Shown in pieces: positions 13,085 to 21,970 of a stretch of 64,000 nucleotides of DNA (the stretch's first letter is position 1; every line of letters begins with the position of its first letter). Made by a program: the position numbers and the translations under genes. The notes beneath the pieces are model-generated. The model ran no database searches. It saw nothing but the letters and a program-made list of their open reading frames with translations, and was not told the DNA's origin. The DNA is taken from the NCBI RefSeq assembly GCF_022138605.1, contig NZ_JACBFS010000001.1, positions 1,236,722 through 1,300,721 of the forward strand, given 5' to 3'. The DNA is from Xanthobacter sp. NM-25. GTDB lineage: Bacteria; Pseudomonadota; Alphaproteobacteria; Rhizobiales; Xanthobacteraceae.

Positions 13085-13312
13085 TCCGCCACCCACGGGA
13101 AGTCCAAGCTCATTGGCAATCGAGCGCTCGAAGACGTGACCATTACAAAATCAGGCAAGCCCTCTATCAATGACGCTATTCCGGCTGTCGTTTTGAACGT
13201 TGGGAGGTGGGCTTAGCCATTTTGCGGCTGGCATAACTCGCAGCGGAATACGGTGTGAGGGTAGCCAAACAGGCTCGGCCTGCATTGCCCGCAGTATGCG
13301 ATCGTCGAAAAT
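13085..13312. other. Degenerate stretch between integrase remnant and hsdR
   Basis: The frame continues past the integrase stop for about 40 codons (HGKSKLIGNRALEDVTI and onward) without a start codon or a family I recognise. It is visibly less GC-rich than flanking genes and reads like decayed island DNA. No copy of the tRNA 3' end is visible here. Confidence 0.45.
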
Positions 13313-16300
13313 TCAACCGACGGCGCTCGCGTTGAGATCATTGATGATCGTCACCAGCTTCTGCGCGCGCTGAAGGGTGAAGACCTGCTCCGGCCCACTC
13401 GGCGCGATGTCCGTGAACGGGCTTTCATACAAAAGGCCCGGATCCATCGAACCGTTCGCAGTCAGGTGCTCGATGACCATGTCGAGAAACTCGATCTGCT
13501 GCGCGGTGGCCGCCGCATCGGCCAGGAACTCGCTGAACCGTTCGGCGACCGCATGGCGGTCGAGCCCCACCAGCGTGCGCAGAAAGAGACCAAAGCCGTG
13601 CGCCAAAGCGCTGGCCGCTTCGATATGCTGGCTTTCGCCCACGCCGGCGTCGAGCAGCATCCGCCGCAATTGCGCGATGTCGGTCTCGGTCAGCGGTTTG
13701 CCATGTCGCAGTTTGGCGATGGCGATGTGATCTTCATGGCCGCGCAAGAAGTGGCGGGCCTTGCGCTTGAACCGCGCGAAGTCGACTTCCCCGACCTGCG
13801 GCAGATCCAGCTCCGTCGCCTCTCCCAGCCGATCTTCGAAATTGGTGTAGACGATCGCCTTTCGGCGCCGCTCGATATGATGCACGAGACCCCGCAGGCG
13901 AAGGCGCACCACTTCGAGCAGCGGCACCGTGATGCCCTGCCACCAGATATCGGACAGGATATCGAGGATGAGCGCGTGCTGAGCGGCGATGGCGGGGATC
14001 GCTGTCTGCTCGTCGAGGGCCGAGGCGATCTCGACAAGCTGCGCCTTGAGCTGATCGAAGCGCCGCGCCCCCGTCAGTTGCGTAATCTCCAGATTGAACA
14101 TCAGAAGATCGAAACGCTTGGCCTCTTCAGGCTCGCTCTTCAGGCCGTTGGGCAGGGGCGCGACGCGCGCAATCAGTTCCTCGCGCATGGCATCGGTGAG
14201 CGTCTCCCAGGCCTCCGGCGCCTGATACTTCTCCACCAGCTTGCGCTCGGCTCGCACGACGAAATTGTCGAGCGTCATGCTCGCCACATAGGCCTTCAGG
14301 AAATCCAGCGCTGCAGCGCGGATCTCCCGTTCGTCCGGGGCAGCTTCAGGGCCGGCGTCATAGGGGGCGCCCTCCTCGGCAACGCCCGACGACGCGGAGA
14401 GCTTCGCCTTCTCATCCAGTGCCCGGATGAGGTCGAACCGCGCGGCGAACAGCCGTTCGCTGAGGGAACGTGCGTTCGTGCCATCGTCGGGCTTGGGGTT
14501 CTGGCGGAAGAATTCGAGATTCTGGCAATAGTCGAAGACGCGGAAGAACTCCTTGTCCTCGCCAGGACCGAACAGGTCCGGGCAGAGCCGCGTGCCACGC
14601 CCGATGATCTGCCAGAATTTGGTCTTGGAGCGGATCAGCTTGAACAGGACGAGATTGACCACCTCGGGCACGTCGATGCCGGTGTCCAGCATGTCCACCG
14701 AGATGGCGATGTGCGGCGCGCTGTCCTTCTTCGAGAAATCATCGATCAGCGATTGCGCATATTCGGTCTTGAAGGTGATGACGCGGGCAAAGTGCCCGGC
14801 GAGGTGGGGATAGGCCCGGTTGAAGCGCTGTTCGATGAACTCCGCATGGGCCTGGTTCTTCGCGAAGATGATGGTCTTGCCGATGCGGTCGCCGCCCGCG
14901 ACCTTCAGCCCATGGGTCATCACATGGGCCAGCACCTTGTCCACGGTGTCGGCGTTGAACAGCCATTTGTTGACCGCCTCCGCCTCCACGCTGTCGGGCG
15001 GGTCGCCATCCTCCTCGTCCCACTCCAGCATGTCCCACTGGTCCTTCTCCGCCTCCGACAGTTCGTCGTAGTGGATGCCCGCGCGCAGGAAGTGGAGGGG
15101 CACGGAGACGGCGACGGGCGGCACCAGCCATTCGTCGCCGATCGCCTGATCGAGGGAATAGGCGTCGGTCGGCACGCCCTCCTCGAGGTCGAACAGGCCA
15201 TAGGTGTTGCGATCGATCTCGTCCCGCGGCGTGGCGGTGAGCCCCACCAGCAGGCTGTCGAAATAGTCGAAGATGGCGCCATAGCGCTGGTAGATGGAGC
15301 GGTGCGCCTCGTCGATCACCACGAGGTCGAAATGGCCGGGGCCGAAGCGGGCGGCCTCCCCTTTGCGCTCGTCGATGAGGTTCATCATCGTCGGGTAGGT
15401 GGAGAGGAAGACCCGCCCCGCGGCGTTCTTCTCGGTCACCAGATTGACCGGAGAGGAATCCGGCAGATGCGCCTTGAAGGCGCGCGCGGCCTGGTTCACC
15501 AGCGCCACGCGATCGGCCAGGAAGAGCACCCGCTTCACCCAACCCGCGCGCATCAGGACGTCGATGAGGGCGATGACCGTGCGCGTCTTGCCTGAGCCGG
15601 TGGCCATGACGAGGAGCGCCTTGCGCTGCCGGGCGGTATCGAACGCCGCCTTCACCCGCGCGATGGCGCGCTCCTGATAATAGCGCTCGACGATCTTGCG
15701 GTTGACCGGCACGCCGGCAAGGGGCAGCCGCGCCGTGCGCCGCTGGATCAAAAGCTCAAGCTCGTCCTTCTTGTAGAAGCCGGAGACCTTGCGCGGCGGA
15801 TAGCTGGCATCGTCCCACATCCAGTGATCGTAGCCGTTGGTGGTGAAGATCACCGGGCGCTGGCCGAACTGCGCTTCCAGGCCGTCCGCATAGAGCTTGG
15901 CCTGCTGGCGGCCCTCATGCTCGCTGCGGCGGGTGCGCTTGGCCTCCACCAGACCCAAAGGCTTGCCGTCGTCACCCCACAGCACGTAGTCGACGAAGCC
16001 TTTGCCGTCCCCATTGGGCATGCCGGTGACGGGAAATTCCCGGTCGCGCGCCTGGTCGAGGGGCCAGCCGGCTTCCTTCAGCAAGAGGTCGATGAAGCGG
16101 TCGCGGGTTTCCGCCTCGGAATAATCGTGGGTGTCGGGCCGCTGCGCATTGGCCTTGCGGATGGCGTCGCGCGCGGCGCGGGCGGCTTTCAGCTCGGCGT
16201 CAAGATCGCCCTTGTCGCGCAGCAGCGCGGCGAAGGCGTGGTCCTTGGCCTCCATCTCGGCCTTGAGCCGGGTCAGCTCCTTGAACGCCTTGCGGACCAG

Positions 16301-16732
16301 ATCGTCCCGCTGCGTGAGCTGGGCCGGGTCGAAGGCGAGGGTGTCCGGCGGCGGGGCCTTGGCATAGGTGCGCGCCAGCCAGAAGCACAGATGGAACAGC
16401 TCACGCACCGCCCCCTCGGCGTCCTTGGCCGGGGTGTCGCGGGCCTCATGGACGGCGCGGTTGCCAATGGAGACGATGAGCTTCGCCTTGGTGAACACCG
16501 CCTGCCCGGCGCGGGCCTTGAAGCTCGGCTCGTGGATGAGCGCCGAGATGCGATCGTCATAGGGAAAGGTGAGGGCGCCATCGTTGCGATAAACCCATTG
16601 CACGGCCAGCTCCACCGTGCGCCGCGCATAGAAGGCCGCCGAGCGCGGATCGCTGATGACATAGCCTTCCGCCTTCTTCGCGCTGTCGAAGATCTCCGGG
16701 AACTCGCTGGCGAGGAAGGCGAAGTTGGACAT
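13313..16732 (-). CDS. hsdR: Type I restriction enzyme, endonuclease/translocase subunit HsdR
   Basis: ATP-dependent DNA translocase and nuclease of a type I restriction system; 1139 residues. An N-terminal DUF4145-like domain is followed by a coiled region (about 150-190), then the PD-(D/E)xK nuclease with Asp248 and the VEAKR motif (Glu263, Lys265). Helicase motif I is MATGSGKT (376-383) and motif II is DEAH (474-477); GLTATP and QIIGRGTRLCPDLFG (motif VI) follow. The gene is last in the hsdM-hsdS-hsdR order, nine bases after hsdS, and appears intact. Confidence 0.95.
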   Translation of the reverse strand: MSNFAFLASEFPEIFDSAKKAEGYVISDPRSAAFYARRTVELAVQWVYRNDGALTFPYDDRISALIHEPSFKARAGQAVFTKAKLIVSIGNRAVHEARDTPAKDAEGAVRELFHLCFWLARTYAKAPPPDTLAFDPAQLTQRDDLVRKAFKELTRLKAEMEAKDHAFAALLRDKGDLDAELKAARAARDAIRKANAQRPDTHDYSEAETRDRFIDLLLKEAGWPLDQARDREFPVTGMPNGDGKGFVDYVLWGDDGKPLGLVEAKRTRRSEHEGRQQAKLYADGLEAQFGQRPVIFTTNGYDHWMWDDASYPPRKVSGFYKKDELELLIQRRTARLPLAGVPVNRKIVERYYQERAIARVKAAFDTARQRKALLVMATGSGKTRTVIALIDVLMRAGWVKRVLFLADRVALVNQAARAFKAHLPDSSPVNLVTEKNAAGRVFLSTYPTMMNLIDERKGEAARFGPGHFDLVVIDEAHRSIYQRYGAIFDYFDSLLVGLTATPRDEIDRNTYGLFDLEEGVPTDAYSLDQAIGDEWLVPPVAVSVPLHFLRAGIHYDELSEAEKDQWDMLEWDEEDGDPPDSVEAEAVNKWLFNADTVDKVLAHVMTHGLKVAGGDRIGKTIIFAKNQAHAEFIEQRFNRAYPHLAGHFARVITFKTEYAQSLIDDFSKKDSAPHIAISVDMLDTGIDVPEVVNLVLFKLIRSKTKFWQIIGRGTRLCPDLFGPGEDKEFFRVFDYCQNLEFFRQNPKPDDGTNARSLSERLFAARFDLIRALDEKAKLSASSGVAEEGAPYDAGPEAAPDEREIRAAALDFLKAYVASMTLDNFVVRAERKLVEKYQAPEAWETLTDAMREELIARVAPLPNGLKSEPEEAKRFDLLMFNLEITQLTGARRFDQLKAQLVEIASALDEQTAIPAIAAQHALILDILSDIWWQGITVPLLEVVRLRLRGLVHHIERRRKAIVYTNFEDRLGEATELDLPQVGEVDFARFKRKARHFLRGHEDHIAIAKLRHGKPLTETDIAQLRRMLLDAGVGESQHIEAASALAHGFGLFLRTLVGLDRHAVAERFSEFLADAAATAQQIEFLDMVIEHLTANGSMDPGLLYESPFTDIAPSGPEQVFTLQRAQKLVTIINDLNASAVG

Positions 16733-16741
16733 GGGCGCGTC

Positions 16742-17848
16742 TCAGAGCTGGCCGGTGAAGGCGCGATGCTGGAGGGAGGCGAAGAGGGAATCATCCATCA
16801 GAACGGCATTAGCGAGAATCCGCTCCTGAACGCGCAATCCACTCCTTTTCTTCGCATATAAAGATTGTAGATCAAAGTCCGGAACCGGGAATCGCAGTTT
16901 CTTCACTTCCCTCATGTGACGAGAATAACCGAGGTCAGGAATCGGAAGCCTTGATAGCAGTGCAGCAAAAAATATCGGCTCGTAACATTCTGAAGCCTTT
17001 AGGGCCTTAGCGCCATCGGCTCCGATTGCAAAATCAAAGTCTATGAATTTAACAGCCCGGGTATGGTCGCCGAACAGGGTGATCGGGCCACGACTGACGC
17101 ATACGTTTTCCTGATTGGTATAGCCAGCGATCAGCTTCTGTCCCTGATCTACAACTGGGATATCTCCCTCTTCCGCATAGTTCCCTCGGAGGACCTTAGG
17201 TGATTTTGAGGTCTCATCCCGACATGCTTCTGCAAAGCTGACCGTTGGCCATCTGTTGGGTTCAGTTTTCGGGTCCCCGAACATCTCCAGAAAGATCGAC
17301 TGGGTGAGGCTGTCGAGGAGGGCGAGGGCCTGCCGGCGCTTGCGCCGCAGCGCATCGGCCTTGTCCAGGATCGCCGCAATCCGCTTCTGCTCGTCGAGGG
17401 GCGGGAGGGGGATCCGAAGTTTTCGAATTTTTTCTTGGCTAATGTTCGGCTGAGCCCCTCCGCTGGCTTGCCCAATCAATTCGGGCACTTTCGCTTCAAG
17501 CGCTCTGTAGACATACCGCGTATCAGCCACAGTCACGTCGGGTCGAATGTTGCAAACCGCTTGGTTGGTGGCCGCCTCAACACCAAGTATTGCTAACCGT
17601 CCAATCGTGGCACCATACATGGCCAATAGTATAGCGCCTTCAGGTACAATCTTGGCTGAGCTTTTATTAATAGCCTCTTCGGTAATTTTTTCTTCTGTAT
17701 CGAGAATTATAGTTTCACGCAATTCTCCTGACTTCACCCAAGGGATGGAGCCTCCATAAAAATCGGAGTTCGAACGGCTGGGTGTGCCTCCACTGCCAGT
17801 AATACAGAATTCCTCAACGGATACAGAATCGTTAGGCGAATGTTTCAC
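16742..17848 (-). CDS. hsdS: Type I restriction-modification specificity subunit HsdS
   Basis: DNA-recognition subunit that sets the target sequence for HsdM and HsdR; 368 residues. The start is taken as GTG at 17848 in a GTGA overlap with the hsdM stop; a longer frame adds only shadow sequence of hsdM. Two target-recognition domains are each followed by a helical spacer. TRD1 ends in KLRIPLPPLDEQKRIAAILD, the classic conserved region, and TRD2 ends at KLRFPVPDFDLQSL. Base composition is clearly more AT-rich than hsdM and hsdR, as usual for horizontally shuffled specificity genes. Confidence 0.93.
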   Translation of the reverse strand: MKHSPNDSVSVEEFCITGSGGTPSRSNSDFYGGSIPWVKSGELRETIILDTEEKITEEAINKSSAKIVPEGAILLAMYGATIGRLAILGVEAATNQAVCNIRPDVTVADTRYVYRALEAKVPELIGQASGGAQPNISQEKIRKLRIPLPPLDEQKRIAAILDKADALRRKRRQALALLDSLTQSIFLEMFGDPKTEPNRWPTVSFAEACRDETSKSPKVLRGNYAEEGDIPVVDQGQKLIAGYTNQENVCVSRGPITLFGDHTRAVKFIDFDFAIGADGAKALKASECYEPIFFAALLSRLPIPDLGYSRHMREVKKLRFPVPDFDLQSLYAKKRSGLRVQERILANAVLMDDSLFASLQHRAFTGQL

Positions 17849-19395
17849 AGCATCGCCTCCAGCTCTTTCAGCCCGGCGGCAATCTCGTCCTCCAGCGCCA
17901 GCAATTCCGCGATAATCTCCTTTGGCGGGCGGTGTTCGGCGGCTTCGTGCACCACCTCCTTGTAGCGGTTGAGGGACAAATCGTAGTCCGCCGCGGCGAT
18001 CTCCTGCGCGCTCACGCAAAAGCTCTGCGCCGTGCGCGGGTTCTGCCGCTCCGCGCCGGCGCGCTCCCTCCAGCGGGCCACCACATCGGGCAGGTTGTTC
18101 TTGGCGTGCTCCTCGGCGCTCAAGGCCGCCTGCGGCACCGGGCCGAACTTGTCCTCGTCCACCAGCATCTGGCGCTTGTCGTCGAGGCTCATGCCGTCCG
18201 CCGCGACGTCATAGAACCACACCTGGTCGGTGCCGCCGGAATCGGTCTTGGTGAACAGCACGATGGCCGTGGACACCCCGGCATAGGGCCGGAACACGCC
18301 CGAGGGCAGCTTCACGATGGCATCCAGCTTATGGTCCTTCACCAGCATGCGGCGGATCGCCTTGTGCGCGGTGGAGGAGCCGAACAGCACCCCATCCGGC
18401 ACGATCACTGCCGCCCGCCCGCCGGGCTTCAGGAGCTTCAGGAACAGCGCCATGAACAGAAGCTCGGTCTTCTTGGTCTTGACGATGGCGAGAAGGTCCG
18501 CGCTCGTCGTCTCATAATCCAGCGAGCCGGCGAAGGGCGGATTGGCGAGGATGAGCGAATATTTATCCTTGTCGTCCCCATGGCCGGAGGCGAGCGAATC
18601 CCGATAGCGGATGTCGGCTCCGTCCACCCCATGCAGCTGCATGTTCATGGAGCCGATGCGCAGCATGGTCTGGTCGAAATCATAGCCGTGGAATAGGCCG
18701 GTGTGGAAATGCCGGTTGAGCGCGGCATCGCGGAACAGACCCTTATGGTGCTCGCGCAGATATTCCCCCGCCGCCACCAGAAAGCCGCAGGTGCCGCTCG
18801 CCGGATCGCAGATCACGTCCTTCGGGGTGGGCGCGGTCAGTTCCACCATCAGCTGGATGATGTGGCGCGGCGTGCGGAACTGGCCATTCTGGCCGGCGGT
18901 GGCGATCTTCGCCAGCATGTATTCGTAAAGGTCGCCCTTGGTGTCGCGGTCCTCCAGCGGGATCTCCGCCAGCATGTCCACCACCTTGGTGAGCAGGCCG
19001 GGGGTGGGGATGGTGAAGCGCGCGCCCTTCATGTGCTCGGCATGGGCGGTGCCCTCCTCCGCCATCTCGCGCAGGAAGGGGAAGACGAAATCCGCCATCA
19101 GCGTGAACATGCGGGCCGGCTCGGCATTCTTCAGCCGCGACCAGCGCAATTCGTCATAGGTGACGTCGGCGCCGTCACGGTCCTTGCGATAGACCCCCGC
19201 CGGGAAGATGACGCGCCCCATGGGCTTGCGCGTCATGGCGGCCTTGTTCTCCTCGCGGGTCTGGAGCTCGTCCAGGCCGCGGATGAAGAGCAGGTAGGTG
19301 ATCTGTTCGATCACCTCGATCGGGTTGGCGATGCCGCCCGCCCAGAACGCGTTCCAGATGGCGTCGATCCTGGTTCTCAATTCGCCTGTCAGCAC
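17845..19395 (-). CDS. hsdM: Type I restriction-modification DNA methyltransferase HsdM
   Basis: N6-adenine methyltransferase; 516 residues. An N-terminal helical domain (LRTRIDAIWNAFWAGGI) is followed by SAM-binding motif I DPASGTCGFL (197-206) and catalytic motif IV NPPF (285-288). First gene of the M-S-R operon and coupled to hsdS by a 4-base overlap. Intact, so host DNA is probably modified at a bipartite adenine site. Confidence 0.95.
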   Translation of the reverse strand: MLTGELRTRIDAIWNAFWAGGIANPIEVIEQITYLLFIRGLDELQTREENKAAMTRKPMGRVIFPAGVYRKDRDGADVTYDELRWSRLKNAEPARMFTLMADFVFPFLREMAEEGTAHAEHMKGARFTIPTPGLLTKVVDMLAEIPLEDRDTKGDLYEYMLAKIATAGQNGQFRTPRHIIQLMVELTAPTPKDVICDPASGTCGFLVAAGEYLREHHKGLFRDAALNRHFHTGLFHGYDFDQTMLRIGSMNMQLHGVDGADIRYRDSLASGHGDDKDKYSLILANPPFAGSLDYETTSADLLAIVKTKKTELLFMALFLKLLKPGGRAAVIVPDGVLFGSSTAHKAIRRMLVKDHKLDAIVKLPSGVFRPYAGVSTAIVLFTKTDSGGTDQVWFYDVAADGMSLDDKRQMLVDEDKFGPVPQAALSAEEHAKNNLPDVVARWRERAGAERQNPRTAQSFCVSAQEIAAADYDLSLNRYKEVVHEAAEHRPPKEIIAELLALEDEIAAGLKELEAML

Positions 19396-19793
19396 GCGAC
19401 ACGTCCCTGCAGATTCACCGTTTCAGCCGGTGACATTAGCGAGCGGAACCGCAACGGCAAAGCCGACCGGGCAACGCTGCACATCTTGTCGCGTCGCCAT
19501 GCCGCCGCCTCACATGGCCCTGTGAGGCGGTATCGGGTGACTTGATGAAACACGCTTGGGTGGTGCGCGCCGAGCGCGCCCCCGAGGGCTCTCCCGTCCG
19601 CCCGCGCATCGCCGCTCGTGGTGCCCATGGACGCGCCGCTTGCTGAGGCTTGCCACGTCCAGCCCGCGGGCGATGTCTTGCCCCGGGGCCATGCCGCTTG
19701 GCTACGTGACCCGGCGGTCTTTTGCTGACATCCTGCGGCCCGAGGCGCGCGCTCGGGACGATGTGAGCGAAACGGCGCGGGACCATAGAAGCG
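19396..19793. other. Intergenic stretch between divergent hsdM and the sensor kinase gene
   Basis: About 400 bases with no supportable gene. It must contain the promoters for hsdM (minus) and the kinase (plus). The only clear structure is the inverted repeat at 19505-19530. Open frames crossing it run into or overlap the flanking genes and show no motifs. Confidence 0.5.
19505..19530. promoter_or_regulatory. Perfect 10-bp inverted repeat
   Basis: CCGCCTCACA and TGTGAGGCGG are separated by TGGCCC. It is placed about 110 bases upstream of hsdM and 265 bases upstream of the kinase gene. It could be an operator for either transcript or an orphan terminator; no T-run follows on either strand. Confidence 0.4.
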
Positions 19794-20900
19794 ATGACGG
19801 CCACCGACGACCACGCCTTCGAGGCCCCCCGCGCCGCCCCGCTCCGGCGGCCGCTGCTGGCGCGCATCTCCGGCTTCTGGCAGGCCAATCTGGCGGCCTG
19901 GCTGCTGATCTCCATGCTGGGCATCGCCACGCGGGCGGTGTTCTTCGGCAATCTGCTCGATGCAGTCATTCTCACCCTGGTTCTGGACAGCATCGGCTTC
20001 GGCCTCACGGGCATCGCCCATGCGCTTCTGCGGCGCCAGCCACGGCCGCAGTTTCCCGGCCTGAAGCTCATTCCGCTGGTGGTGCTGGCCGCCCTGGCTG
20101 GCGGCGCCATCGAGATGGCCGCCGCCGAGGGCCTGCGCGCGCTCGCCTTCTCCACCGGGGAATTCCAGAGGGCGTTCGGCGGGCGCATCGTGCCCATGCT
20201 CTACTACACCGCCATCTTCCTCGGCTGGGCGCTGGGCTATTTCTGGCTGACGGCGGACCTCGCCGCGCGCAATGAGCAGTTGCGCCGCTCCGAGGCGCAA
20301 TCGGCAGCGGCGCGGGCGGAGCTGCAGCAATTGCGGGTGCAGCTTGATCCGCATTTCCTCTTCAATGCGCTCAACACGGTCACGGCGGAGATCCCCGAGC
20401 GGCCGGACATCGCCCTGGAGATGGTGCGCCGGATCTCCAGCTACATGCGGTATTGCCTGGATCATCAGGATCGCTCGGCCTGCCGCCTCGCCGACGAGAT
20501 CGAGGCAGCGCGGTCTTACCTGCGGATCCAGGAGCTGCGGTTCGACAGCAGCCTTACCTGCACGGTGGCGCTGGCGGCCGAGGCTGCGGACTTTCGCGTG
20601 CCCCACCTCATCCTCCAGGGGCTGCTGGAGAACGCCACCAAGCACGGCCTGCGTCCCAGCACCGGCGCACCGCTGCGGATCAAGGTGGAGGCGCGGGTCG
20701 ACGGCGATGTGCTGTCCATCACCGTCGCCAACCCCGGCACCTATGCGCCCGGGGCGCGGTCCCCCGCCGGGCTCGGGCTGGCGAACATCCGGCGCAGGCT
20801 GGAGCTGCATTATCCCGGACGACATCATTTCGCCGTCGCACAGGAGGGGCCGCAGGTGGTGGCCCGCATCAGCCTCGAGGGGTCCCTATGCTACGGGTGA
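19794..20900 (+). CDS. LytS/YehU-type sensor histidine kinase
   Basis: Membrane-bound sensor of the His_kinase/LytS class; 368 residues. Three to four membrane segments occupy about 28-155. A short coiled linker then leads to LRVQLDPHFLFNALNTV with the phospho-acceptor His187. The ATPase region has QGLLENATKHGL (N box) and GLGLANIRRRL (G box). No separate extracytoplasmic domain is visible, so the signal is likely sensed in the membrane. The stop overlaps the response-regulator start by 13 bases, so the two form a cognate pair. The giant autotransporter gene lies downstream. Confidence 0.92.
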   Translation: MTATDDHAFEAPRAAPLRRPLLARISGFWQANLAAWLLISMLGIATRAVFFGNLLDAVILTLVLDSIGFGLTGIAHALLRRQPRPQFPGLKLIPLVVLAALAGGAIEMAAAEGLRALAFSTGEFQRAFGGRIVPMLYYTAIFLGWALGYFWLTADLAARNEQLRRSEAQSAAARAELQQLRVQLDPHFLFNALNTVTAEIPERPDIALEMVRRISSYMRYCLDHQDRSACRLADEIEAARSYLRIQELRFDSSLTCTVALAAEAADFRVPHLILQGLLENATKHGLRPSTGAPLRIKVEARVDGDVLSITVANPGTYAPGARSPAGLGLANIRRRLELHYPGRHHFAVAQEGPQVVARISLEGSLCYG

Positions 20901-21595
20901 TGGTGGTGGACGACGAGCCGCCGGCCCGCCGCAGCCTGAAGCGCCTCCTGGCGGCCCATGCGGATGTGATCGTGGCCGGCGAGGCGGCAAGCCTCGCCGA
21001 GGCGCGCGCCGCCCTTGCCGCGATCCGGCCCGACGTGGTCTTTCTCGATGTGGAGCTGGGCGACGGCAAGGGCTTTGAAGCCCTTCGCGCCCTCGCCCCC
21101 GCGCCCGAGGTGGTGTTCGTCACCGCCTACAGCCGTTATGCGGTGGAAGCGTTCGACGTGGCGGCCACGGATTTCCTGATGAAGCCGGTGGAGCCGGAAC
21201 GGCTGGCGCTGGCATTGCAGCGCCTGCGCCTGCGCCGTAGCCCGACCGCCGATCGCGAGGACAAGCTGCGGCTCACGCTGCCCGGCCGGCAGGTGCTGGT
21301 GCCCCATGCCCGGATCCTGGCGCTGGCCGCGGAAGGCGACTTCACCCGCATCCATGTCAGCGAGGACAAGGATCTCCTGGTCTGCCGTCTCCTCGGCCAG
21401 TTCGAGAGCGAGCTGCCCGACCCGCCGTTTCGCCGCCTCAGCCGTTCCGTCATCGTCAATCTCGCGCAAGTGCGTCGGGTGGAAAACGCGGACGGCGGGC
21501 GGGTTCAGGTCATTCTGGGGGCCGAGACGCGCCCCCTCGCCCTCGGTCGCGCGGCCGCGCGGCGGCTCCGTGAGGCGACCAGCAGGCCCGCCTGA
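20888..21595 (+). CDS. LytTR-family response regulator
   Basis: 235-residue DNA-binding regulator. The receiver domain has the acidic pair VDDE near the N-terminus, phospho-Asp54 in FLDVEL, and the conserved Lys in DFLMKPVEP. From about residue 130 a LytTR domain follows (ILALAAEGDFTRIHV and FRRLSRSVIVNLAQV), which binds direct repeats through beta strands instead of a helix-turn-helix. The start at 20888 lies inside the kinase gene. LytTR regulators usually control surface or virulence genes, which fits the autotransporter downstream, but that target is inference. Confidence 0.93.
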   Translation: MLRVMVVDDEPPARRSLKRLLAAHADVIVAGEAASLAEARAALAAIRPDVVFLDVELGDGKGFEALRALAPAPEVVFVTAYSRYAVEAFDVAATDFLMKPVEPERLALALQRLRLRRSPTADREDKLRLTLPGRQVLVPHARILALAAEGDFTRIHVSEDKDLLVCRLLGQFESELPDPPFRRLSRSVIVNLAQVRRVENADGGRVQVILGAETRPLALGRAAARRLREATSRPA

Positions 21596-21970
21596 GCCTT
21601 TAGCGCCCCATGCGCCGTTTCATCGAGGATTCCGGCAGGCTCATCGAATGACGCTTGTCGGTGCGCGCATGCGCGGAACAATGGCCGGCAGACGGCGGCC
21701 ACCCACGACATGCGTCATGTCATTGCAGCCGGATCAACCGTCACGCAGAGGTTTGGAGACGGAGCATGGATGACCGATGCGCATGTTGAGCCGCCATCCA
21801 CCGTTCACCTGAAGATCAATGCCCGAATGGAGCTGAGATCTTCATCCACACTCCATTCATCCCTCACTTGAAGCCACGCCGGGCGGGGCGTCGCGAAGAA
21901 CGGGACTTCCTGCGGAAGCATGCCCGCGCCCCACACCTGCGCCCGCTGCTGTTTTCCCTGGAGATCTCCC
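21596..21970 (+). promoter_or_regulatory. Leader region of the giant autotransporter gene
   Basis: 375 bases with no gene. It contains GACATG-CGT-CATGTC (21707-21721), a perfect 6-bp inverted repeat, and two ACCGT-containing stretches (about 21737 and 21800) that only loosely resemble half-sites of LytTR binding repeats; I do not see a clean pair at the usual 12-13 base spacing. Promoter elements are not obvious. Confidence 0.4.

Noticed and set aside
12800..19600. Second copy of the tRNA-Ser 3' end (att repeat) bounding the restriction island
   Set aside because: I scanned by eye for TTCGAATCC and flanks and found none; the right edge may have been lost.
21720..21830. LytTR direct-repeat binding site
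   Set aside because: The ACCGT-like words are too far apart and too degenerate to call a site.
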